NCBI GenBank assembly: GCA_943324165.2
Contig: CALPKO020000073.1
Coordinates: forward strand, 1-6,767
DNA length: 6,767 bases
Reading direction: 5' to 3'
Source of the DNA: Bdellovibrio sp. ZAP7
Lineage (GTDB): Bacteria; Bacteroidota; Bacteroidia; Flavobacteriales; Flavobacteriaceae
Part shown: one piece after another, positions 1 to 6,243 of the stretch
Numbering within the stretch: the stretch's first letter is position 1
Layout of the letters: each line of letters starts with the position of its first letter
Notes under the pieces: model-generated
Database searches by the model: none
Told to the model about the DNA's origin: nothing
Seen by the model: only the letters and a program-made list of their open reading frames with translations
Program-made: the position numbers and the translations under genes

Positions 1-1939
1 AACTATCAATTTGAATGGTATCTCTTTCTCTCAAACGAATAAAAGATTTAGCATTTCCTGAAATAAGCACCGGCTGAGATTTGTAAATCGTATCTCCTGC
101 CGACAAAACACCTCTTCTCATCATTAAATTGGTCAGGTATTCTTGTTTTGTAATTGCAAAACTTTTCAAGTTACCTTGGTCGTTAAATTGGTACATGAAT
201 TTCTTTGGACTTGGAATGATATTTGCCAAATAAATGCATTCGTTTAAAGTCAATTGCAAAGGGCTTTTTTGAAAATAAAAATGACTTGCTTCGCCAATTC
301 CATAAACATTAGGTCCCCATTCAATAATATTGAAATAAACTTCAAGCATCCTTTCTTTATTGGCAATTCGATTGTTTTCAAGAATGTATACCAACAAAAT
401 TTCTTCTAATTTTCTGGATAGTGTTTTTTGCCTTGTCAAGAAAACGTTCTTTATCAGTTGCATGCTAATGGTGCTTGCCCCTCGAGAAAATTGCTTCGTT
501 TTTATGTTCTTAATGATAGACTGTTTAAAAGCTTCTGCAATAAATCCGTGATGAGAAAAGAAAGAGGGGTCTTCAGTTGTGAGCACACACTTTTTTAGAT
601 AGGGAGAAATTTGGGTTATTGGAGTATAATTTGGATTGGCATTTCCCACCAAGATCGGCCGCTGTTCGACATTTTTAATAACTGCACGATAAACAAATTC
701 TCCATTCAGCTTATTGAGATTGGCTGCGCCATACTTTGTAATTTTAAGGTTTTCTTTGTTTAAATTACTGTCAAACACCAGTTGATTGGGTTTGTTTTTA
801 TTGAACATAAAATTCAAGTTGTAGTCGAAATTCCCGTCGGCTTCCATTCCTTGAAAATTGCTAAACAATCCGTCCGGCAAAGACGAAATAAAATCTTGGG
901 CTTTCATTTTTGGAATAGCAACTTTGAATTTAAAAATGGTATCTTCTTTCGTTTCAAATGCCAAAAAAGGATGAAATTTGATTTTGTTTAATGTGACTGT
1001 CGACGAACTATCAACAGCAATAAAATCGGTACCAAAAAGAAAATGATAATCAAATTTTGCGTTTCTAATAATAACATCTTTACTGGCAATTTTTGGATGA
1101 TTTACTTTTAGATTGGAAATCGTAGAAAACCCATCAATCCGCAACTCATCACCTTCCAAATCTATGTTTTCAACATTCAAGCGAATGGAATCAAAACTTG
1201 ATTTAAGGTTAAAACGTTCGTCAAAATAAGGCAACTTTATTGCGCCAGTATCTAAATTAAAAAAGCTGATGTCTGTTTGGTTGTTTCTCGGGTCCGCAAA
1301 TCCTTTAATCCGCCAACGTTGGGCAAAAGTATTGGTTTTAACATCGATATTGGTATCTAATTGTTTGTCTATCAATATTAATTTTTTAATATCAATGGTT
1401 GCTTTTTTGCCATTATCGTCTATTTTGAAAACCAAATTTTCCAACTTCATGTCGGTAGGAATAAGGTTTAAAGCTTTAGAAATAATGTTATAAGCCAATT
1501 CAGCGTAATCGCGTTTTTCGGTCGAAACTTCAGTTGTATTTTCCTTTTTTTTATTTAAAAAAGCTTGAAAATTTTTGCCCTTCTCATTGTTGATTAATTG
1601 CACAAAACCATCGTTAACCTTCAAAGTACCCAATTGAATTTTTCCAACCAATAAATGCCAAAAACTGACACTTGTTTTCATTTTTGTGATACTAAAAATA
1701 GTGTCTGCATTTTTTGGAACCAAGGCAATTTCGGACAAATCTATCCCGGTAATTCCGTCAAATTTCGCTTCTTTTACGGTAAAATTACAGTGGTATTCTT
1801 TATCGATTTTGTTACTTGCTTTTACAATGGCTTGTTGAAGAAGGGCATCTCTAAAAATAAAAAACAAAATAACCAATAACACAAAAAGCGCAAGTATAAT
1901 TTTTGTGAAAAGAAATATTTTTTGTTTACGCGTTCTCAT
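1..1939 (-). CDS. AsmA-like / GT51 peptidoglycan glycosyltransferase fusion protein, 3' end cut by window edge
   Basis: This frame is open for 646 codons from ATG at 1939 to the window edge, with no stop. An in-frame TGA 21 nt upstream makes this ATG the first available. Residues 1-7 are basic and about 14-29 form one hydrophobic segment, a signal anchor placing the rest in the periplasm. Residues about 35-430 are beta-rich repeats resembling AsmA-type lipid-transfer or assembly proteins. Residues about 445-600 are a GT51 domain, which polymerises lipid II into glycan strands. Its motifs are EDPSFFSHHG with the expected catalytic Glu456, RGASTISMQL (486-495), RKLEE with the second conserved Glu513, and KERMLEVYFN (528-537) followed by IIEWGPNVYGIG. 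The GT part looks most like monofunctional (MtgA-type) enzymes, and no transpeptidase domain is visible before the edge. It follows the HMG-CoA reductase gene by 39 nt and has its own promoter candidate. GT51 is certain; the AsmA-like assignment rests on sequence style only. Confidence 0.9.
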   Translation of the reverse strand, partial: MRTRKQKIFLFTKIILALFVLLVILFFIFRDALLQQAIVKASNKIDKEYHCNFTVKEAKFDGITGIDLSEIALVPKNADTIFSITKMKTSVSFWHLLVGKIQLGTLKVNDGFVQLINNEKGKNFQAFLNKKKENTTEVSTEKRDYAELAYNIISKALNLIPTDMKLENLVFKIDDNGKKATIDIKKLILIDKQLDTNIDVKTNTFAQRWRIKGFADPRNNQTDISFFNLDTGAIKLPYFDERFNLKSSFDSIRLNVENIDLEGDELRIDGFSTISNLKVNHPKIASKDVIIRNAKFDYHFLFGTDFIAVDSSSTVTLNKIKFHPFLAFETKEDTIFKFKVAIPKMKAQDFISSLPDGLFSNFQGMEADGNFDYNLNFMFNKNKPNQLVFDSNLNKENLKITKYGAANLNKLNGEFVYRAVIKNVEQRPILVGNANPNYTPITQISPYLKKCVLTTEDPSFFSHHGFIAEAFKQSIIKNIKTKQFSRGASTISMQLIKNVFLTRQKTLSRKLEEILLVYILENNRIANKERMLEVYFNIIEWGPNVYGIGEASHFYFQKSPLQLTLNECIYLANIIPSPKKFMYQFNDQGNLKSFAITKQEYLTNLMMRRGVLSAGDTIYKSQPVLISGNAKSFIRLRERDTIQIDS

Positions 1940-1958
1940 GTTGGATTGAAATACTTTT

Positions 1959-1990
1959 CAAAGCTAATGTTTTTTTACTTATGCTCTCAA
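1959..1990 (-). promoter_or_regulatory. Candidate Bacteroidota promoter for the GT51 gene
   Basis: Read on the minus strand, TTG (1990-1988, within TTTG) is followed by a 21-nt spacer and TAGCTTTG (1966-1959). This matches the TTG-N17-23-TAnnTTTG pattern of primary-sigma promoters in Flavobacterium and Bacteroides. The -33 element is the Leu436 codon of the HMG-CoA reductase gene, so the promoter overlaps that gene's end. The -7 box ends 19 nt before the GT51 start codon, which implies a leader of roughly 10-15 nt. Matches arise by chance in AT-rich DNA, but the position and full consensus favour a real site. Confidence 0.5.
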
Positions 1991-3295
1991 ATTATTAATA
2001 AAATCAACAACTGATGCATGCGAAACCGTATTGTGCTTGAAGTGTTTTTTTATCAATTCTCGTTCTTGTTCTGTTGCATTAAATTGATTCAGAATGTTAT
2101 TCAAGTGCATTTTCATATGGCCTTCTTGAATTCCGCTTGTCGTAAGCGACCTTAATGCCGCAAAGTTTTGGGCTAGCCCAGCAACTGCAACAATTTGCAT
2201 CAACTCTTCTGCAGAAGGATTTTCAAGCATTTGTATACAAAATTTCACCAAAGGATGCAGCGATGTCAAGCCACCAACTGTGCCAAGTGCCAATGGGATC
2301 TCCATCCAAAAACTGAATACACCATTTTCTATTTTCGCATGTGACAAGCTCGAATAACTTCCGTTTCTCGCAGCATAAGCATGAATTCCAGCTTCAACGG
2401 CACGAAAATCATTGCCGGTTGCCAAAACAACAGCATCAATACCGTTCATAATTCCTTTATTGTGGGTAACTGCACGAAAAGGTTCAACTTCTGCAATTTG
2501 AACGGCACGAACAAATTTTGCTGCAAATTCTGTTGGATTGTCTATGTTTTTGTCTGCTAAATTTTCAATTCTACAAGAAACTTCTGCGCGAACAATGCAG
2601 TTCGGAACATAATTTGATAATATGCTCATCACAACTTCAATATCCTTCTCGGATGCTGAAAACACCTCATAAATTTGCGCTTCATTTTTTAAGGTTTTGG
2701 ATAATTGCTCTAAACAGGAGTTGATAAAATTCGCTCCCATGGCATTTTTGGTCTCAAAAGTGACATGCAACTGAAAATAATTTGGAATCAAATCCGTTTT
2801 ATTGCGCAGTTCAATGTTCAAAATTCCTCCGCCACGTTTTTGCATATTTTTAGTTATGCTTTCTGTTTCTGAGTAAAATTTATCATTTATTTCATTAAAA
2901 AAAGTTGCTAATTTTGAGTATTCTCCTTTGAAAATAAAGTGAACTTGCCCAATTTTTTCTGTGTTTAAAACCGTAGTTTTAAATCCACCTCGCGTTGACC
3001 AATATTTAGCTGATTTTGCAGCCGCCGCAACCACAGAGCTTTCTTCAATCGCCATTGGAATGGTCTTGTATGTTCCATTGATCAAAAAATTAGGCGCAAC
3101 TCCAAGCGGCAAATAAAAATTGGTGATGGTATTTTCAATAAAATCATCGTGCAATTGCTGTAATTTCGCATCCGAATTTAAATAACTCTTGAGCAAAGTA
3201 AGTGCTTCATTTGGGTTTGAAAAATATTTATTGGCAATCCAATTTACTTTTTCCTCTTTAGAAAGTTTTGAAAATCCTGAAATGGGGTTGTTCAT
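1979..3295 (-). CDS. mvaA: Class II hydroxymethylglutaryl-CoA reductase (mevalonate pathway)
   Basis: This 438-residue protein has the length and motifs of class II HMG-CoA reductases, soluble enzymes that interconvert HMG-CoA and mevalonate with NAD(P)H. The four catalytic residues align with Pseudomonas mevalonii E83, K267, D283 and H381. They are Glu84/85 in IEESSVVAAA, Lys280 in THNKGIMNGI, Asp296 in ATGNDFRAVEAG and His393 in GIQEGHMKMH; the Lys-Asp spacing of 16 is identical. LGTVGGLTSLHP (337-348) is also conserved. The cofactor-site motif usually written DAMGAN reads NAMGAN (184-189). No membrane segment is present, as expected for this class. Class II enzymes are often named degradative, but Flavobacteria commonly use the mevalonate route for isoprenoid synthesis, so a biosynthetic role is more likely. 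An in-frame TGA 15 nt upstream fixes the start. It has a strong promoter candidate of its own and lies 39 nt ahead of the GT51 gene. Confidence 0.96.
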   Translation of the reverse strand: MNNPISGFSKLSKEEKVNWIANKYFSNPNEALTLLKSYLNSDAKLQQLHDDFIENTITNFYLPLGVAPNFLINGTYKTIPMAIEESSVVAAAAKSAKYWSTRGGFKTTVLNTEKIGQVHFIFKGEYSKLATFFNEINDKFYSETESITKNMQKRGGGILNIELRNKTDLIPNYFQLHVTFETKNAMGANFINSCLEQLSKTLKNEAQIYEVFSASEKDIEVVMSILSNYVPNCIVRAEVSCRIENLADKNIDNPTEFAAKFVRAVQIAEVEPFRAVTHNKGIMNGIDAVVLATGNDFRAVEAGIHAYAARNGSYSSLSHAKIENGVFSFWMEIPLALGTVGGLTSLHPLVKFCIQMLENPSAEELMQIVAVAGLAQNFAALRSLTTSGIQEGHMKMHLNNILNQFNATEQERELIKKHFKHNTVSHASVVDFINNLRA

Positions 3296-3311
3296 TAATG
3301 AAATTTTTCAG

Positions 3312-3340
3312 CAAAGATAACTATTTTATCTTTTTTTCAA
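3312..3340 (-). promoter_or_regulatory. Candidate Bacteroidota promoter for HMG-CoA reductase
   Basis: On the minus strand, TTG (3340-3338, within TTTG) is followed by an 18-nt A-rich spacer and TATCTTTG (3319-3312), a full match to TAnnTTTG. The -7 box ends 16 nt before the ATG at 3295, so the leader would be only about 10 nt. No Shine-Dalgarno sequence is present, as is usual in this phylum. This is the best promoter candidate in the window and suggests the reductase is not solely read through from the 786-residue gene upstream. Confidence 0.6.
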
Positions 3341-3351
3341 ATTGGACTAAA

Positions 3352-3365
3352 AATCAAAATTGATT
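3352..3365. repeat. 14-bp AT-rich palindrome between the 786-residue gene and the HMG-CoA reductase promoter
   Basis: AATCAAAATTGATT is a perfect inverted repeat (AATCAA / TTGATT around AA). It lies 52 nt beyond the stop of the upstream gene and 11 bp upstream of the -33 element of the reductase promoter. It could be a protein-binding site, or a very weak hairpin at the end of the upstream transcript. It is short and AT-rich, so chance is a serious alternative. Confidence 0.25.
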
Positions 3366-3417
3366 CGATTTAAGTGGATAAGTTGTAATTATTAAATATC
3401 AAAAATGAAAACTAAAT

Positions 3418-5778
3418 TCATTCTAGTTGAATTGTTTTTGTAGTCGAAATAAATGCTCCAGTTTTAGACATTCCTTCAATTAAAATCCTGACCGTTTTTT
3501 GATTCATATTTGGGATTTTAAAATTAAAAAAGACATTGTTTTCATTGGTTATTTGTGGAATCCAATTTACAACACCATAATTTTTAAATCCTTCGTCATC
3601 AGTAGACGTGTACAAACTATTTTTAAATGGCTTGTAATCTTCAAAACCATAATTAACCGAAAATGGTGCAGTTCTGGCTTTGCTTCTTGAAGTAAATTTG
3701 CTTCTATACATTCTTATTATTCCAATGTGGTTCAACATCGAAGGAACTACCGCCGTTGTGCTGGTATAAATTTCGTCTAATTCATCCATTGTCATTCCGT
3801 TTAATTCATTAAAATTAAACATTTGTTGGCCGTCAATTTCTACCAATGGAATTGGTTTTGGCCCAGTTATCGAGCTTATGATTCGACTGTAAATTTGAAC
3901 CGCATCGCCAGCCATGTTGTTTAAGACCACTTGAAAACCAATTCTTCTTATGTAATCTAGCACCAATCGGTTGTTCATTTCTGTAGAATCAATTTTATGC
4001 CCATAAAGATTTGTATTGCCAACCAAAGTCTTTCTTTTTAGTTTATTCAAATCTTGTTTTATGTTTACATCATCTAAATAAATAACATTTTTACTGATTT
4101 TAGGGATAGAAAAATTCGGTTCAATACTTTTCTTTTTGGTTGTACAAAAAGTTGATTCGGGTTTAAAAGGTTTTAAAAATCCTTTCGATGACGGAACGAC
4201 TTTGGCATAGTATTTCAAATCCATTGCTTCTTGTTCATATGCTTTTGTTAATGTTAAATTTAAAAAACTACCTTTTTTAACAATTAAATTGATGAATTTA
4301 AAACTAGTACTCTCGTCGATATTAGCAAATTCTGTCATTTGTGAAGAGAAGGAAAAAAGCCGGACTTGGAAATCAGATTTGTTTTTTAAATCCATATTTA
4401 GTTTTCCTGCAATTGTTAATCCATATTCAAAAGCATAGTGGTTTTTGGGAGGAGTTTTCATTTTTTCCCATTCATATTTTGATGATTTTTGATTTAAAAG
4501 CAAAATGTCTAAATCGAACTGTTTTCTTTTTGATGGAGCATCAAAAAAATAATTGCCGTTTGGGATTTCTTTATTTAAATAATTATTGAGTAAAAAAGAC
4601 TGAAAAATAGAAGTTTTAATGGCCGAGTTTCTGTCGTTTTCTGGCAAAACTGAAATACCAAAGTTACCATTTAGAAGGTTGGTGATTGCTTTAATTTGAA
4701 GAGAATCTTTCTCTTTTTTAACTGTCTCAAAACTAATTTCGTCTTGCTTTTCAATCGGATTAAAAATAATTCTTTCGCAAATTTGATTTAGATTTTCGTC
4801 AATAATTCTCAAAATATTGATGCCTTGAAATAGATTTTCTTTCAACACCAGCAACGCGTTTTCGGATTTCTTAATATCGAATTTGACAACACTAATTTTA
4901 TCGTGTTGATTGACCGTTAAATAAAGGTATTTTTCTTTGAATTTCTTGATTGAAGCTTCGTTTGCAAGTACATTAACATATGTTTGCGTTGGACTTGAAA
5001 AATTATTCACACTCAAAACCAAACCGTTATGTTGTGTTTTTGGTAATAATTTTTCATATTTTTCATTTTTGAAAGTAAAACTAACTTTGTATTGTTCGGA
5101 AGTTGCACAAACGATTTCAAATTTTCCGAATCCAAAATCATTGGTTTGAAAACTAGAAATTTCATCGCCTTTTTCGTTTAAAACTTTTCCATCATCAATT
5201 TTTACTGGAGTTTTCATACAATTTGAAATCGAAATTCCAATTGTGTTTTTCACACCTTCGAGAAAAACATTGCTTTCTGGTTGAAAGTTAATTTCGAGAT
5301 TACTGTCATTGGATTCAAATTGCTCATCGAAAGGATTAACGGCTTCAATTTTAAATATTCCCGCTTCATTTTCTGTAAAATTATTACTAAAGTTGGTGTA
5401 AACTCTAAAAAAATAATTGCCCGTTTTTAAATTTTGTTTCAACTCGAAATTGCCTTCAAAAAAACCATTTTCTGTATACAACAAATTGGTTTCGGTTTTG
5501 TTTCCCTCGGAATCTAAAAAATCTAAATATACATTGGTGGTTTCTGTTGAAGGCAAATTTGTTTTTTTATCGATAACAAATCCTTTAAACCAAATGGTTT
5601 CACCAATTAAATAATTTGTTTTGTTAAACTGTAAGTGAAAATTTTCTCGTGATAACTCAAAATAATCAGAAGCAACTTTAATAATTTTTTCCTCGGTAGA
5701 TTGAGCTGTCAAAGTAATTTGGGATGATAACCAAACAAATATTAAACAATAAATTTCTTTTTGAATTAAAAAATGCAT
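3418..5778 (-). CDS. Exported macroglobulin (MG2)-like protein with a TonB-plug-like region, function unknown
   Basis: This 786-residue protein begins with a probable signal peptide: a hydrophobic stretch at about 9-24 and a likely cut after TLTAQ (residue 26). Residues 47-70 (FHLQFNKTNYLIGETIWFKG onward) match the MG2-like start of Bacteroidota macroglobulin-type proteins, usually seen as a DK..Y..GETIWFK motif; here the Asp is Asn52. Beta-sandwich-like sequence continues to about residue 540. Residues about 565-695 resemble a TonB-receptor plug: VIYLDDVNI, then PLVEIDG (644-650), the MDELDEIYTSTTA segment and GIIRMYRS (686-693). The last 50 residues (VVNWIPQI at 737 onward) look like the closing Ig-like domain of this family. 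No beta-barrel follows, so it is not a transporter by itself. It is probably periplasmic or envelope-bound; no lipobox is present and Cys11 sits inside the hydrophobic core. Its ligand and role are unknown. The gene lies 122 nt upstream of the reductase gene in the same direction. Confidence 0.85.
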   Translation of the reverse strand: MHFLIQKEIYCLIFVWLSSQITLTAQSTEEKIIKVASDYFELSRENFHLQFNKTNYLIGETIWFKGFVIDKKTNLPSTETTNVYLDFLDSEGNKTETNLLYTENGFFEGNFELKQNLKTGNYFFRVYTNFSNNFTENEAGIFKIEAVNPFDEQFESNDSNLEINFQPESNVFLEGVKNTIGISISNCMKTPVKIDDGKVLNEKGDEISSFQTNDFGFGKFEIVCATSEQYKVSFTFKNEKYEKLLPKTQHNGLVLSVNNFSSPTQTYVNVLANEASIKKFKEKYLYLTVNQHDKISVVKFDIKKSENALLVLKENLFQGINILRIIDENLNQICERIIFNPIEKQDEISFETVKKEKDSLQIKAITNLLNGNFGISVLPENDRNSAIKTSIFQSFLLNNYLNKEIPNGNYFFDAPSKRKQFDLDILLLNQKSSKYEWEKMKTPPKNHYAFEYGLTIAGKLNMDLKNKSDFQVRLFSFSSQMTEFANIDESTSFKFINLIVKKGSFLNLTLTKAYEQEAMDLKYYAKVVPSSKGFLKPFKPESTFCTTKKKSIEPNFSIPKISKNVIYLDDVNIKQDLNKLKRKTLVGNTNLYGHKIDSTEMNNRLVLDYIRRIGFQVVLNNMAGDAVQIYSRIISSITGPKPIPLVEIDGQQMFNFNELNGMTMDELDEIYTSTTAVVPSMLNHIGIIRMYRSKFTSRSKARTAPFSVNYGFEDYKPFKNSLYTSTDDEGFKNYGVVNWIPQITNENNVFFNFKIPNMNQKTVRILIEGMSKTGAFISTTKTIQLE

Positions 5779-5794
5779 AAGTATAATTTTTAAT

Positions 5795-5824
5795 CTAAAG
5801 TAATAAATTTTAAATAAAGACCAA
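5795..5824 (-). promoter_or_regulatory. Possible promoter for the 786-residue protein gene
   Basis: On the minus strand, TTGG (5824-5821) is followed by an 18-nt spacer and TACTTTAG (5802-5795), one mismatch from TAnnTTTG. The box ends 16 nt before the ATG at 5778, the same distance as in the reductase promoter. The match is imperfect, so confidence is low. Confidence 0.35.
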
Positions 5825-5845
5825 TAATTTTCTTATTAAAATTGG
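5821..5845. repeat. Imperfect inverted repeat at the -33 region of the 786-residue gene
   Basis: CCAAT-AA-TTT (5821-5830) can pair with AAATTGG (5839-5845), giving eight base pairs with a two-base bulge around an AT-rich loop. The left arm includes the proposed -33 element, so a bound regulator could block it. The arms are short and AT-rich and may be chance. Confidence 0.2.
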
Positions 5846-6147
5846 AGTAATTTGAAAAGAGTGTTGTAATATTAGATATTTTTGAAATGCCATTAAAGAG
5901 AATAAGTTTTGGATTTCAATTTATTAAATTAACGTCCCAAACGTAAACTTCTAAAATAGAAAAACAGAGAGCAAAAATATAAAAATTAAAAAAAAATAGG
6001 ATAGAACAAATGCCATTTAATCAGATTTTTACATGTTAATGAAGTGCTTTGTTTTTCAATAAATTAGGATTTGAATTCTGAAATAAGTTATTTTGTGGTT
6101 TAAATTAAAAATATAGTTAAAGCAAAAAGATTAGTTCGCAAACTTTT

Positions 6148-6155
6148 TATTTTTG
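6148..6155 (+). promoter_or_regulatory. -7-like box upstream of the NIDO-protein gene
   Basis: TATTTTTG fully matches TAnnTTTG and would give a transcript start near 6160 with a leader of about 80 nt. No TTG lies at the usual 17-23 nt upstream distance, so only half of the promoter pattern is present. Confidence 0.25.
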
Positions 6156-6194
6156 ATGAAGTGAATAGATTAGGGGAGAACTCATCAAACAAGG

Positions 6195-6230
6195 CTGCAA
6201 CTTTTGTTTTAGTTAACAAAATAACTGCAA
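6195..6230 (+). repeat. Hairpin flanked by CTGCAA direct repeats ahead of the NIDO-protein start
   Basis: TTTTGTT (6202-6208) and AACAAAA (6215-6221) are perfect 7-bp inverted arms around a 6-nt loop. The hexamer CTGCAA occurs directly on each side, at 6195-6200 and 6225-6230, a 30-bp period. The element ends 13 nt before the ATG at 6244, so it may lie in the mRNA leader or be an operator. The stem has only one G-C pair and is weak as RNA. Confidence 0.3.
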
Positions 6231-6243
6231 TAAACAATTATTT

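Larger units (their letters stand above)
5779..6243. other. 465-bp AT-rich divergent intergenic region
   Basis: This gap separates the leftward 786-residue gene from the rightward NIDO-protein gene and must hold both promoters. It contains several A- or T-runs, no ORF with coding character, no tRNA-like structure and no convincing terminator. Items found inside are a possible leftward promoter (5795-5824), an imperfect inverted repeat (5821-5845), a -7-like box for the rightward gene (6148-6155), and a hairpin flanked by direct repeats (6195-6230). The rest, about 5850-6145, shows nothing that can be assigned. Confidence 0.6.

Noticed and set aside
360..1879. Four short plus-strand open frames (360-551, 782-991, 1269-1493, 1655-1879).
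   Set aside because: They lie opposite the continuous GT51 fusion gene, whose conserved motifs prove the minus strand is coding. Their translations show no recognisable domain.
2518..2724. Plus-strand open frame of 68 codons.
   Set aside because: It is antisense to the conserved HMG-CoA reductase coding sequence and has no family resemblance.
3352..3365. The 14-bp palindrome as a rho-independent terminator for the 786-residue gene.
   Set aside because: The stem would be about five AT-rich pairs with one G-C pair and only a short T-run, too weak for a confident terminator.
3499..5614. Four plus-strand open frames (3499-3690, 4341-4589, 4937-5149, 5417-5614).
   Set aside because: They are shadows of the 786-residue gene; AT-rich sequence leaves accidental open frames, and the Phe- and Lys-rich translations look non-coding.
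5852..5884. A plus-strand TTG-N22-TATTTTTG promoter match.
   Set aside because: It has consensus form, but it is about 360 nt from the nearest rightward gene with no credible small gene or RNA between them, and AT-rich DNA yields such matches by chance.
5887..5946. A 19-codon plus-strand ORF in the divergent gap.
   Set aside because: It is very short, has no ribosome-binding signal or recognisable product, and is expected by chance in this composition.
5972..5979. A minus-strand TATTTTTG -7-like box.
   Set aside because: No TTG lies at the correct distance, and a site nearer the 786-residue gene is a better candidate.
6081..6094. Inverted repeat AAATAA-G-TTATTT with extra T's in the divergent gap.
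   Set aside because: All arms are A-T pairs with a loop too small to form as written; it is likely a by-product of base composition.
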